Below, in pieces: positions 23,923-33,106 of a stretch of DNA of 64,000 bases. The position numbers were made by a program, and so were the translations under genes. Positions within the stretch are counted from its first letter, which is position 1, and the number at the start of each line of letters is the position of its first letter. The stretch is taken from positions 1-64,000 of the forward strand of contig NZ_BAFT02000020.1 of the NCBI RefSeq assembly GCF_000308475.2, in the 5' to 3' direction. This stretch comes from Nocardia brasiliensis NBRC 14402. Its GTDB lineage: Bacteria; Actinomycetota; Actinomycetes; Mycobacteriales; Mycobacteriaceae. The notes under the pieces were generated by a model. That model saw only the letters and a program-made list of their open reading frames with translations, searched no databases and was not told the DNA's origin.

Positions 23923-25269
23923 CTACCAGAAGTCCGGGTGCAGACCCCAGGCGGCGAACTCCTCCTCGACGAAGCCGCGCAACACATCCCGGGTCGGAAA
24001 GTGGTCCGGGTCGGCGGCGGTGACCGCGAGGAACACCTGTTCGCCGTCGCTGCACCAGGACATGTTCAGCCCGGCCTCGGTGCGCCGATACAGCTCGGTC
24101 TCGGCTTCCTTCAGCATGGGTCGCAGCAATACCGCGCGGGCCCGGTTCGCGCCCAGGTTCAGCAGCGGTCCCGCCGCGCCGCCCAGGTTGGTGCACAGGC
24201 ACAGCGGCGCTTTGGAAGTGCGCGCGAGTTTGCGTGCCACCGCGTCCGGGATCACCATCTGCAGCGATTGCAGATGTTGCAGCGGCGGTACCCGATCAGG
24301 ATCGTCGTACGCGGTGATCGCGGTCTTGGTCGCGGACCGGATCGCGCCCAGATCGGCGAGTTCACCCTTGCGATAGGGCACGCTGATCGGTATGCCGGTC
24401 GTCGCATTACCGCGCGGATCACCGGGCACGCGCAGCGACCGCGGGATCTCGATGCGCGCCAAGTCCCCGTCCCGGATCCGGCCGCTGCGCCCGAGCACCC
24501 CGAGGGCCGCGCCGAGCATCAACCCGTTGGCCGTGCCACCGTGCGCGGCGGCCGCGTTCTCCCATTGCGCCAGTGGGATATTCAGGATCACTTCGGCCGG
24601 GTGGTAGCGCTCCCCCAGGGGCACCACGTGGTCGTCCGGCCGGGGCGGGCGGGGCGGCTCGGCGATACCGCGTGCCCGGAACGCACGCACTATTCCGGTG
24701 CCGATGGCCCGCAGCTGTCCGGCCGCGTCGGCCAGATTGTGCCGCCACACCCCGTTTTCGGGTGCGTCGCCGACCAGTGCGCCCGAGCTGTCGGCCCGGC
24801 TCACCGGCAGCTCGGCGGCGACACGAGCGAGCGCGTCCCCGATCGCGCCGACCGCGCCGCTGCCGTCCGCGGCGATATGCGAGATCACCAGGGACAGCAC
24901 GTGTCCGGTGCCGTACGGCGCGACCGAGAGCCGCCAGAGCCGGCCGGTCGACGGGTCGAACTCGACCTCCGCCTGGTCTGCCAGCCAATCGATCAGCGCA
25001 CCGTCTGCGACCGGATCCTGCTGCCAGACAAGCGGAATCGACGCGTGGGCCGGTTGCCACCAGGGACGCGCCAGCGGGATGCGCGAGGTGACCACGCGCC
25101 GCGCGAGGAATCCGGCGGCGAGGTGGGCGTGGAACGCCGGCACCGCCGCACGATCCACGGGTCGATCGAACAGCAGCGCGAACTGGTTGACGATGACGGA
25201 GCCGAAAAGCCGGTCCACTCTGCGAAACAGGTCGTCGTCCGGGGTGAGGCGATTCATCGGTGCGGGCAT
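23923..25269 (-). CDS. WS/DGAT-like acyltransferase (condensation fold), copy 2
   Basis: The roughly 448-residue protein has the condensation/WS-DGAT fold. The active-site segment is SHIAADGSG, with catalytic His but Ser in place of the first His of HHxxxDG. The family's structural PRSLRVPGDPRGNATTG strand lies in the second half. GGAAGGAAC at proper distance before 25269 supports the MPAPMNRL start, and ATG 25257 is an alternative. Such enzymes transfer acyl groups from acyl-CoA or carrier protein to hydroxyls. It is the last gene of a seven-gene operon with DrrAB and a glycosyltransferase, so its substrate should be the glycolipid made there. Similarity to the product of 28405-29751 points to an old duplication. 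Confidence 0.8.
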   Translation of the reverse strand: MPAPMNRLTPDDDLFRRVDRLFGSVIVNQFALLFDRPVDRAAVPAFHAHLAAGFLARRVVTSRIPLARPWWQPAHASIPLVWQQDPVADGALIDWLADQAEVEFDPSTGRLWRLSVAPYGTGHVLSLVISHIAADGSGAVGAIGDALARVAAELPVSRADSSGALVGDAPENGVWRHNLADAAGQLRAIGTGIVRAFRARGIAEPPRPPRPDDHVVPLGERYHPAEVILNIPLAQWENAAAAHGGTANGLMLGAALGVLGRSGRIRDGDLARIEIPRSLRVPGDPRGNATTGIPISVPYRKGELADLGAIRSATKTAITAYDDPDRVPPLQHLQSLQMVIPDAVARKLARTSKAPLCLCTNLGGAAGPLLNLGANRARAVLLRPMLKEAETELYRRTEAGLNMSWCSDGEQVFLAVTAADPDHFPTRDVLRGFVEEEFAAWGLHPDFW

Positions 25270-25286
25270 CGGTGTTCCTTCCGCGA

Positions 25287-26126
25287 TCAACGTGGACGCA
25301 GCGCTTTGTAGGTCAGCGGCGCGAGCACCACCACCACGATCAGTGCCCCGATCAACGACCACCACGCGTCGGCGCCGAACCGGCCGGTGTCGGCCAGTGT
25401 GCGCACCGCCGACACCAGCCGCGAGACCGGGTTCACCGCCGAGACGCGGCGCAGCCACTCCGGCATCGCCGCCGTCGGCACCAGCGCGTTGGAGACCAAG
25501 GTGAGCCCCAGCAGGATCAGCGTCGAAATGCCCTGCACCGCGGTCGGCCTGGCGACGGTCACGCCCACGTAGGCGAAGATCCAGCTCAGTGCCACGGTCA
25601 CCAGCACGACGAGCAGCACCGCCACCGCACAGCCGATCGGGTGTTCGGGCCGGTAGCCCATCACCGTCCCGACGAGCACCACGATGACCGCCGCCATGCC
25701 GTAGCGGACGATCCCCGCCAGCAGCGCACCGATGATCGGCGCCAGCCGCGCCAGCGGCATCGCGGAAAACCGCTCGTGCACACCGGAACTCATGTCCTCA
25801 CAGAGTTGGACGCCGGTCGCGACCGAGGAGGTGAGCACGATCTGCACCAGCACGCCGGGGATGAGGGTCGGCAGGTACGCTTGCAAGCTGCCCGCCACCG
25901 CGATGCCGAAGATGTTGCCGAACAACACCGGTCCGAGAATGGGCAGCAGCGCCGCGTCGAAGAGCAGTTGCGGGCTGCGCCGGAAGATCAGCAATCCGCG
26001 CAATGCCATGATCAGCGACTGGTATACCGCCGCTCGGGTGCCGAGGTGGCGGACCCGCGGCCGTCGATCGATCACCGGTTTCTCGCGCGCCTGGTCGGCC
26101 GCCGCACCTGCCGTCGCTATCGCCAT
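25287..26126 (-). CDS. drrB: ABC-2 exporter permease, DrrB-like
   Basis: The 279-residue protein has six hydrophobic segments and the ABC-2 permease shape: a cytosolic N-terminal stretch, the GVQLCEDMSSGVHERFSAMPLAR loop region with the EAA-like helix, and a NPVSRLVSAVRTL segment near the C terminus. DrrB-like permeases pair with a DrrA ATPase to export lipids or drugs; in mycobacteria DrrAB moves phthiocerol lipids. The gene follows the ATPase by 37 bases and precedes the acyltransferase by 17, and it should carry the operon product across the plasma membrane. Confidence 0.86.
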   Translation of the reverse strand: MAIATAGAAADQAREKPVIDRRPRVRHLGTRAAVYQSLIMALRGLLIFRRSPQLLFDAALLPILGPVLFGNIFGIAVAGSLQAYLPTLIPGVLVQIVLTSSVATGVQLCEDMSSGVHERFSAMPLARLAPIIGALLAGIVRYGMAAVIVVLVGTVMGYRPEHPIGCAVAVLLVVLVTVALSWIFAYVGVTVARPTAVQGISTLILLGLTLVSNALVPTAAMPEWLRRVSAVNPVSRLVSAVRTLADTGRFGADAWWSLIGALIVVVVLAPLTYKALRPR

Positions 26127-26163
26127 CGCATTCTCGATTCCTGAGGTTCCAGTGCCCGCGCCA

Positions 26164-27132
26164 TCAGACCGGCGCTCCGTGCGGTGCCTGTGCCCGGTTG
26201 GTCAGTGTGAGGAACACTTCGTTGAGTTCCGGCCGGTCGACCCCGAAGCCGCGCAAACCGACACCCGCGCGGCGCAATTCGGTCAGCACCACGGTCGCGG
26301 TGTCGACATCGCGCAGCGGCACCGAGATCGTCGCGCCCTCCGGGCTGATCCGTACCGCGTTCCCCGCCAGGCGTTCCGCGATCAGCACCGCGGTCTGCAC
26401 GCCCGCCTGGTCGAGCAGGTCGAGCCGGAGCACGTCCTCGCCGACGGCAGCCTTGAGATCGTCGGCACTGCCCTCGGCGACCACGGTGCCGTTGTCGATG
26501 ACGGCGATCCGGTCCGACAGCATGTCGGCTTCCTCGAGGTATTGCGTGGTGAGCAGCACCGTCACGCCCTCGGCAACCAACGCGCGGATGGTGTCCCACA
26601 TCCGCATCCTGGTATGCGGGTCGAGCCCGGTGGTCGGCTCGTCGAGAAACAGCAGCGGCGGCGGAATGATCAGGGAGGCAGCCAGATCCAGCCTGCGCCG
26701 GGTGCCGCCGGACAATGTGCGCGCGGGCCGGTTCTGCGCCGCCGTCAGCTGGAACTGCTCGATCAGTTCCCCGGCCCGCGCGTTCGCGGCCCGCCGGGTC
26801 AGACCGAGCAACCGGCCGAAGATCTGGAGATTCTCTGTGGCGGACAGGCTTTCGTCCACCGAGGCGTACTGGCCGGTGAGCCCGATCATGGATCGCACCG
26901 CGGTCGCGTCCGTGGCCACGTCGTAGCCGAAGATGCGGGCGCTGCCCCGGTCGGGCCGCAGCTGGGTGGCCAGCATCCGCACGATGGTCGTCTTACCCGC
27001 GCCGTTGGGACCGAGCAGCGCGAACACCGTGCCACTGGGGACCCGCAGATCGATCGCGTCGACCGCGCGCACACCGCCGAAAGACTTGCCGAGGCCCTGG
27101 GTTTCGATCGCGATATCGGTGGCCGCGGTCAT
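26164..27132 (-). CDS. drrA: ABC exporter ATPase, DrrA-like
   Basis: The 322-residue ATPase has Walker A GPNGAGKTT at 41-49, a Q-loop around GLTGQYASVDE, the signature LSGGTRRRLDLA near 140-151, Walker B LLFLDEPTTGLDP near 160 and the H-loop-equivalent TTQYLEEAD. The LSGGTRRRL signature and the C-terminal 100-residue extension are typical of the DrrA daunorubicin/lipid exporter type. Its start lies in an ATGA overlap with the glycosyltransferase stop; longer frames upstream are antiphase to that gene. It pairs with the permease directly downstream. Confidence 0.9.
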   Translation of the reverse strand: MTAATDIAIETQGLGKSFGGVRAVDAIDLRVPSGTVFALLGPNGAGKTTIVRMLATQLRPDRGSARIFGYDVATDATAVRSMIGLTGQYASVDESLSATENLQIFGRLLGLTRRAANARAGELIEQFQLTAAQNRPARTLSGGTRRRLDLAASLIIPPPLLFLDEPTTGLDPHTRMRMWDTIRALVAEGVTVLLTTQYLEEADMLSDRIAVIDNGTVVAEGSADDLKAAVGEDVLRLDLLDQAGVQTAVLIAERLAGNAVRISPEGATISVPLRDVDTATVVLTELRRAGVGLRGFGVDRPELNEVFLTLTNRAQAPHGAPV

Positions 27133-28373
27133 CGGAGTCCCCCTGCGTTCGCGGTACCGGCCGATCGGACGGGTAGCGCCTCGAGCAGGTCCGCCGCCTC
27201 GGACACACCCGCCCCGCGAAATCCGGTGGCGAACCGGGCGGCGCGCGCCGTGACTCCGGGATCCATCACCTGATCCAGCGCGGCCGCGAGCCTCGCGGTG
27301 GACAGGCGCGAAAACGGCAGTGCCACACCGAGCCCGAGCGCCTGCACCCGCTGGCCCCAATACGGCTGATCGGCCATGAACGAGCACACCACCGCGGGCA
27401 CGCCCGCCCGCAGCGCCGCCGCGGTGGTGCCCGCCCCGCCGTGGTGCACCACGGCCGCGCAGCGCGGCAGCACCGTCGCATGGTCGACGCTGCGGAGCAG
27501 GGCGTACTCCGCGGAATACTCGCTCTCGGCGGCGGTGGCGCCCGAGACGAACAGCAGCCGCCGGCCGACCTCGCGGCACGCGACCCGCGCCTGTTCGATC
27601 GTCGCGTCGATATCCGGAACCGGCATCGAACCGAAACCCACGTAAACCGGAGCAGGCCCGGCCGCAAGCCAATTCGTCAGGTGCGGATCTTCCGCGGCCG
27701 CGGCGCCGGGCGGCTGGGTGAAGAAGCCGGTGAACGGCCGGTCCGGGCCCCACTCGGCGCGCAACCCGGGGAACAGCCGATCGTCGTAGGCCTGAATCGC
27801 GATGTCGGGCAGCGCCGATCCTCGCGGTGTCGCACCGTACAGCTGCTCGACATCCGGCGCGATCGCCCATGCCCGCGCCGCACCCAACGCCGACCAGCAG
27901 GCTCGATTCAACACACCGGGGAGCTTCGCGCCGAACCCGCTCGGCACCACCGGAACCGCCCGGTTGGGCCGGATCGGGAAGTAGTGCACCGCCGCGAACG
28001 CGACACCGGCGCGCGCGGCCACACCGCGCGCCACCTCCTCGTTCGCCATCGCCCCGACGATCACATCCACGCCGACCGCGGCCGCCAGCAGGTCGTCGGC
28101 CATCTCGGCGAAGCCCTGCCGATTCACCGCCCGCAGCGCGCGCACCCGGGCGATCGGCCCGCCCTGCCCGGCGTTCTCGAACTGGGCACGCAGCAACTCG
28201 TCGGTGTCCAAACCGAAAGGCGTTGCGGGCACCCCGCTCTCGGCTGCGAGCCGGACCAGGTTCGGCGACACGGTGAGCCGCACGTCGTGGCCGCGCCCGA
28301 TCAGCTCGCGCGCCAACGCGATACCGGGCTGCGCGTCACCCCGGCTGCCGCCGAAGGCCAGCAGTGCTTTCAT
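27129..28373 (-). CDS. GT1 glycosyltransferase (UGT/MGT type)
   Basis: The 414-residue enzyme has the GT-B two-domain layout. The N-terminal MKALLAFGGSRGDAQPGIALARELIGRGHDV shows the GSRGD(x)QP acceptor loop in short form, and the C-terminal donor site VVHHGGAGTTAAALRAGVP with DQPYWG is at about 312-345. This family includes the rhamnosyl/glucosyltransferases of mycobacterial glycopeptidolipids and macrolide glycosylation. In this operon it probably attaches a sugar that the four acyltransferases then modify, before DrrAB export. The symbol is left blank because donor and acceptor are not shown. Confidence 0.88.
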   Translation of the reverse strand: MKALLAFGGSRGDAQPGIALARELIGRGHDVRLTVSPNLVRLAAESGVPATPFGLDTDELLRAQFENAGQGGPIARVRALRAVNRQGFAEMADDLLAAAVGVDVIVGAMANEEVARGVAARAGVAFAAVHYFPIRPNRAVPVVPSGFGAKLPGVLNRACWSALGAARAWAIAPDVEQLYGATPRGSALPDIAIQAYDDRLFPGLRAEWGPDRPFTGFFTQPPGAAAAEDPHLTNWLAAGPAPVYVGFGSMPVPDIDATIEQARVACREVGRRLLFVSGATAAESEYSAEYALLRSVDHATVLPRCAAVVHHGGAGTTAAALRAGVPAVVCSFMADQPYWGQRVQALGLGVALPFSRLSTARLAAALDQVMDPGVTARAARFATGFRGAGVSEAADLLEALPVRSAGTANAGGLR

Positions 28374-28404
28374 CGACTCACCTCGTGTTCTGGGACAGAG
28401 CCCG

Positions 28405-29751
28405 TTACAGGAAGACCGGGGCGAGCCCGTAGTCGTCCAAAATCGATCCGACCACAGCCGAGAGCTGCTGCCGGTCGAGCGGGTGCGGCGGATGCAGCCC
28501 TTGAATCCGCAGGCAGATGGCGTCGTTCGAGGCGACGAAGCCGCCGAACAGGTATCCGCCGCACCGGTGCACCTCGTCGAGCGCCTCGAGCCGCTGGGTG
28601 ATCAGGCCGAGGCTGAAAATGCTCGCCGGGACACCGGCCACGGTGCGCACCAACGGATCCGGGCAGGTGACATACGAACAGCCGGTGGTGACCTGATCCT
28701 TCGTCAGGTCACGCGCGAGCTTCCGGAACACCGAAGGCGGCAGCACCAGGGCCAGTTTCAGGAGCGCGTCGTAGGCTCGCCCATCCGCCTCGCGGCGTTG
28801 CAGCTTTCGTTTGACCTCGGCCCGGATCTCGGTGAGGTCGTCGTTCGCGCCGGTCCGATCGACGACGAGATCGATGGCGCCGAGCGCGTTTCCCCGGGTG
28901 TCGTGCTGCGGCAGCCGGATACTGACCGGCATCGCGATCCGGGCCCGCCCCTGCTCGTCGGTGCGACCGACCCGCGTCGCCAGCTCGGCCATCACCGCGA
29001 CCGCCAGCGACGCGTCGTTGCCGCCGCGCGCCTCGGCCTGTTTGCGCCATTGCTCGGCGGGCACCACGGCGAGCACGAACGGCAGGGTGAAATCGGCGGG
29101 CGGCGTTATGGTCAGCGGCGCCGGCGGGGGTGCCACCGACCCGTGGTGCGGCTGCTGCCTGGACTCCCGGATGAACCGCGCGACCGTGGGCACGGCGGGC
29201 GCCAGGGCCGCCAGCCGGCGGACCGCGGCGAACAGGTCGGAGACGAAAAGCCGGAACCGGCCGACCCGGTCCGCTTCGAACGACCACGCCCGCGGTGCCG
29301 ACGCGGCGGCTTCCTCGAGCGCCCGGATCAGTGCCAGCCCGTCGGTCAGCGTGTGCGAAACCAGCAGGGACACAGCGGATCCGCCGTCGTCCAGGGTGGT
29401 CACCGAGAGTCGCCAAGCCGGTCCGCCATAGGTGTCCAGCTCGCCGCGCGCCTGCTCCGCGATCCAGTCGGTCACGTGCTCCCTGGGCAGCGCGCCCGCA
29501 TAACGTTCCACCGGCGCGAACGCGTGCGCGCGCACCCAGCGGTCACCCGCGGTGCCGATGAACGGTGTCGCGGCGACCCGGCCGAGCACGCCGCGCTGCA
29601 AGAGCCGGTGGAACCGGTCGAGCGTCGCATCGCTGAGCGCGGTGTCGAACAACCAGATCGCATGGATCGACACGGTGTCCGAGCGCACCTGCGTGCGTGC
29701 GCTCGCACAGTCCAGATCCGCCATGCGGTGCGGCACCATCACTCCGACCAT
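28405..29751 (-). CDS. WS/DGAT-like acyltransferase (condensation fold), copy 1
   Basis: The 448-residue protein carries SHTLTDG (HxxxDG, with the catalytic His second) about one third along. A PVSIRLPQHDTRGNALG strand lies in the second half and a STY-rich end follows. GGAAGGAGG ends five bases before the ATG at 29751, which settles the start. It is the same size and architecture as the last gene of the operon but clearly diverged from it. The role is likely transfer of a fatty acyl chain to the sugar or lipid core made with the neighbouring glycosyltransferase. Confidence 0.82.
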   Translation of the reverse strand: MVGVMVPHRMADLDCASARTQVRSDTVSIHAIWLFDTALSDATLDRFHRLLQRGVLGRVAATPFIGTAGDRWVRAHAFAPVERYAGALPREHVTDWIAEQARGELDTYGGPAWRLSVTTLDDGGSAVSLLVSHTLTDGLALIRALEEAAASAPRAWSFEADRVGRFRLFVSDLFAAVRRLAALAPAVPTVARFIRESRQQPHHGSVAPPPAPLTITPPADFTLPFVLAVVPAEQWRKQAEARGGNDASLAVAVMAELATRVGRTDEQGRARIAMPVSIRLPQHDTRGNALGAIDLVVDRTGANDDLTEIRAEVKRKLQRREADGRAYDALLKLALVLPPSVFRKLARDLTKDQVTTGCSYVTCPDPLVRTVAGVPASIFSLGLITQRLEALDEVHRCGGYLFGGFVASNDAICLRIQGLHPPHPLDRQQLSAVVGSILDDYGLAPVFL

Positions 29752-29781
29752 CGTGACCTCCTTCCGATCGATGTGCCCGTG

Positions 29782-31206
29782 TCACTGCCAGATGCCGGAT
29801 ATCGCGGCGAGCGGACACGCACTGCGGTAGTCCCCGGTCTCGGCGATCGAGACCAGGATCCGGCGCAGCCGCTGCACGTAATCCCCGGCCTGTTCCCAGG
29901 TTTCCGGCAGATCCGGCGCGCCGATGCAGACGAAGTATTCGGTGTTGTTGCGCCCCAACCAGATCGACACCGTCGAGGTGGTGCCGTCGGCGGTCAGAAT
30001 GCGGGTGTCGGCCTCCGCGCCCAGCGCCTCGTCCACGGTGCGCAGGTCGAGCAGGGTGACGAAACTCGGCTCCCGGGTGACCAGGTCGGCGCCGTACCCG
30101 CGGGCGAACAACTGCGCGATCGCACCGTGTGCAGGCAACCGCGACATCTGCCTGCCGCGCTCGAGCGCGTCCCGCGCGATCGGCAGCGTCGCGGCGAAGC
30201 TCGGCACCGGCGGCAATTCGAACGAGACCGGGACGAAGTTGCAGAACCAACCCTGCGCGGTGCGAAAGCGCGCACCGAAGCGGGTGGACAGCACATTCAG
30301 CGACCAGTAGAACTCGCTGCCGGTCGTTTCGAAATCGGCCAGCGCCAGCACGCTGAACATGGCCGAGGCGACGCTCGCGCCGGTGCGGGCGAGCGCCTGA
30401 TCGAACGCCGGAACCAGTTCGGCGTCGAGCAGCACCGAGCCCTCGACTCGGCGGCGATGCCGTTTCGGCGTGGGGCCGCCGCGTTCGATCGGCGACACCG
30501 GCAGCCGAAAGCCGTTCTCGGCCAGCGCATCCTGCCAGTACGGATACAGGTCCGCCGCGAGCGCGTCCGAGGCGCGGGCGCGCTCGTCGGTCGCGTAGTC
30601 GGTACTCGACCCGCCCGGGCCGGGCCAGGCCGCAGCGCGACCTGCCGTCCTGGCCCGATAGCGCTCGGTGAGTTCGAGTGCCGCCAAGGCTTGCGACATG
30701 CCATCGCTGAAGGCGTGATCGACGGCGAAGACCAGCTCGAATCCGTCCTCACCCGGCAGCACGGCGAAGGCCGCGCTCGGCCACTGCAGCGGCGAGGACA
30801 CGGCGTCGAAGTAGTCGGTCAGCGCCACGGCCCAATCACCTTCGGCCCCAGCCAGTTCCCGCGTGCCGAAGTGCACGTCCTCCGGGGCGAGGATGTGCCG
30901 GACACAGCCCAGCGCGGTCGGCTCGAACCAGGTGCGCAGGCCGTCGTGCGCCCGCACGAAATCGGTGATCACCACCGTGAGCGCCGCCAGGTCCAGCGCA
31001 CCGGAGATCCGCGTGACCATGCCCAGGTACACACCGTCGGACACGCCGCCCAGCACACCGTCCAGGTGGTCCTGCTGCAAGAACGACGGCGGCACCGCGG
31101 AGGTCGGCGCGGATCTCGCGGCTCTGGCGGTCGCGGCGGTGGGCGCCACGATGATCGGGCGGCGCGTCGGCCGCAGCGCGAAATCCACGCCCCCGATGCG
31201 GATCAC
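29782..31206 (-). CDS. PapA-like acyltransferase/condensation-domain protein, copy 2
   Basis: The 474-residue protein has a two-lobe condensation fold with active-site VDHAFSDGMS (His, Asp, Gly of HxxxDG) near residue 166 and a DFGWG-equivalent region around SIWLGRNN. The first 40 residues are rich in Ala, Arg and Pro and may be disordered. It is closest in layout to mycobacterial PapA proteins, which esterify diols or trehalose with acyl chains. It starts in an ATGA overlap with the upstream PapA-like gene. Its next neighbour begins 31 bases downstream. Confidence 0.8.
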   Translation of the reverse strand: MIRIGGVDFALRPTRRPIIVAPTAATARAARSAPTSAVPPSFLQQDHLDGVLGGVSDGVYLGMVTRISGALDLAALTVVITDFVRAHDGLRTWFEPTALGCVRHILAPEDVHFGTRELAGAEGDWAVALTDYFDAVSSPLQWPSAAFAVLPGEDGFELVFAVDHAFSDGMSQALAALELTERYRARTAGRAAAWPGPGGSSTDYATDERARASDALAADLYPYWQDALAENGFRLPVSPIERGGPTPKRHRRRVEGSVLLDAELVPAFDQALARTGASVASAMFSVLALADFETTGSEFYWSLNVLSTRFGARFRTAQGWFCNFVPVSFELPPVPSFAATLPIARDALERGRQMSRLPAHGAIAQLFARGYGADLVTREPSFVTLLDLRTVDEALGAEADTRILTADGTTSTVSIWLGRNNTEYFVCIGAPDLPETWEQAGDYVQRLRRILVSIAETGDYRSACPLAAISGIWQ

Positions 31207-32633
31207 GCGGCCCCGCAGCCGACCGCGGCGTCGATCACGTCGAGTGCCGGGACCGCGCCGCCGGCGAATTCGCGTAGGCCGCCGACGAATTCGCCGATGA
31301 ACCGGTCCATCTCACTGACCGGGAACGAGGCCGGGAAGCGCGTCGAGATGTTCAATCCGTCCACGGTGCGCCCGACCCAGAAGTAGACCTCGTCCGGCGA
31401 ATACGACTCGGCCCGCAGCAGGCGGTGGCGCAGGCTGCCGATCGTGTCGACGCCCGGCACCCGGCGCATGTCGACGAACGACGCACCGAAGCGTGGCGTG
31501 TCCGCGATCTCCAGCAGCTCACAGACCGGTCCCGCGGGCACCAGGGTCAGCGGCCGGACCGCCTTCAGCGCAGCCGCGGCATCGTGCAGTGCGGAGTCGA
31601 AACTCCGCTCCGGACCCACCGTGATCGAGAGCGGCACGATGTTGACGAACCAGCCCATCGACTCCGCCCACTGCGCGCTCGGCCGGGTGGCCACCGGCAT
31701 GATCGTCCGGAATTCACTGTTGCCCGATACCCGATACGAGGCATAGGCCAGCGCCGCGAAGATCACGGCGGTGAGCCGGTAGCCGCGAGCGGTCGCCGCC
31801 GCCTCGATCAGGTCCGATTCGGGATCGTCGAGCAACCAGCGAGAAAAGCTGTTCTGTTCGATTTCCCGGGCCGCGTCGTGCACCGTCGAATGCAATGGCG
31901 GGAAACTCGGGAACTTTCCGTCGCAGGAATCGAAGAAATTCTGCCACGCCAGCGTCGCCGGGCAGTCCGCGGTCACCGCCGCCGCGGCCTGCCGCTCGAG
32001 CACCGCGTAATCCGCGGAACTCGCGCACGTGGTCAGGGCTTCGATGCGCGAGCCGTCGAGCAATGCCCGGTACAGCGCGCGGAACTCGTTGATGATCAGT
32101 GCCTGTCCGTAGGCGTCCATGACCGAGTGGTCGGCGGCGACCAGCACCGTGAAATCGTCGGTGTCGCGGTGCTCGATGGTCGCGACCAGGCAGTGCGGCC
32201 AAGCCGCCGGGGACAGCCGCCGTTCGAACTCGGCCGACAGGTACGGGCCGAGCTCGTCACCGTCGGAGACCGTGTCGACCACTTCGCGAATAACCTTGAC
32301 CCCCAATGCCGAGCAGGTGAACCGCTGCGGCCGGGCGCCGGGCGCCGCCACCCTCGCCGTGGTGCGCAGGCCCTCGTGCCTGGCGTGCCAGACCCAGATG
32401 AGATCGCGTACCGCCCGCCGGTCCAACGGCGCGTCCATCTCGAATATCGTCCCGATCCACTTGCCGCGCCCGGGCCGTTCGTCGAGCGAATCGAATTCCC
32501 CGCAATACTTCTCGTGCTGACTCGTCAGCGGCCGATTATCCAATTCCCAGGCCTCGGCGGTTTCCGCCTCCGTACGCCACAGGGTGAGATTTCCCGAGCG
32601 GATGGGAAAATCGGACAGGCAGGTATATTCCAT
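31203..32633 (-). CDS. PapA-like acyltransferase/condensation-domain protein, copy 1
   Basis: The 476-residue protein is the first gene of the operon. The active-site segment reads ADHSVMDAYG near residue 170: catalytic His and Asp are present, but Gly of DG is replaced by Ala, which may lower or change activity. The N-terminal third (LDNRPLTSQHEKYC) resembles the PapA entry domain, and an FVNIVPLSI strand lies in the middle. A closely related copy follows in overlap. The region upstream holds a Crp-like palindrome. It could be a transferase or a non-catalytic binding partner of copy 2. Confidence 0.78.
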   Translation of the reverse strand: MEYTCLSDFPIRSGNLTLWRTEAETAEAWELDNRPLTSQHEKYCGEFDSLDERPGRGKWIGTIFEMDAPLDRRAVRDLIWVWHARHEGLRTTARVAAPGARPQRFTCSALGVKVIREVVDTVSDGDELGPYLSAEFERRLSPAAWPHCLVATIEHRDTDDFTVLVAADHSVMDAYGQALIINEFRALYRALLDGSRIEALTTCASSADYAVLERQAAAAVTADCPATLAWQNFFDSCDGKFPSFPPLHSTVHDAAREIEQNSFSRWLLDDPESDLIEAAATARGYRLTAVIFAALAYASYRVSGNSEFRTIMPVATRPSAQWAESMGWFVNIVPLSITVGPERSFDSALHDAAAALKAVRPLTLVPAGPVCELLEIADTPRFGASFVDMRRVPGVDTIGSLRHRLLRAESYSPDEVYFWVGRTVDGLNISTRFPASFPVSEMDRFIGEFVGGLREFAGGAVPALDVIDAAVGCGAA

Positions 32634-33106
32634 TTCGCCCTCATCTATCGATCATCCTCGGACAACTTCGCCGGGCCGAGGAGGGTGGCAGATTCAGAGA
32701 TGATCACGCGTGAAATGCAATTCTTGGTACCGCTCGATGAGGATATAGCACGATCCGACGGCCCAGCAGCGTGATGCCCGTCACGCGTTTGCCCTGCGGA
32801 AACGCATTCGAAACCATTTTTCAGCAATGTTTCAGCTCATTCGGATATGCCGGACCCTCGCGACTATTTGGACATTTCCGCAAACCTCACTGCACACCCG
32901 GAGTTGAATTACACCTCCGCCAGGTTAATTCTGGATGAAAGGATTGGTTTCCGGCCGCCGAGCCGCAACGCAGTGCGGGGTGACCGGGCACCGGGGCGGC
33001 CCGCGCGAGATCATGGGTATCTTCGACCGCGACGCCCGGCGCGGTCACCAGCGCGGCGCGGACGACGCACAACCGAACTGATCCCTTGGACGAACGGGAG
33101 GCCGAG
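32634..33106 (-). promoter_or_regulatory. Upstream region of the acyltransferase operon
   Basis: The 473 bases hold the promoter of the minus-strand operon and the 5' region of the plus-strand DNA-repair gene. Base composition is visibly lower in G+C than in the flanking genes, especially 32640-32960. No convincing -10/-35 pair was seen. A Crp-like palindrome is listed separately, and a short open frame from ATG 32847 has no codon bias and is rejected. Confidence 0.5.
32769..32786. promoter_or_regulatory. Crp/GlxR-like palindrome GCGTGA-TGCCCG-TCACGC
   Basis: The core GTGA-N6-TCAC (32771-32784) fits the TGTGA-N6-TCACA site of Crp proteins of actinobacteria in its inner ten positions. It lies 136 bp upstream of the first acyltransferase gene. 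The same core is found upstream of the ribose operon. Confidence 0.5.

Noticed and set aside
28204..31386. Very long plus-strand open frame of over 1000 codons
   Set aside because: It is antisense to the acyltransferase genes, has Arg/Gly/Gln-heavy composition typical of GC-rich shadow frames, and shows no domain or ribosome binding site.
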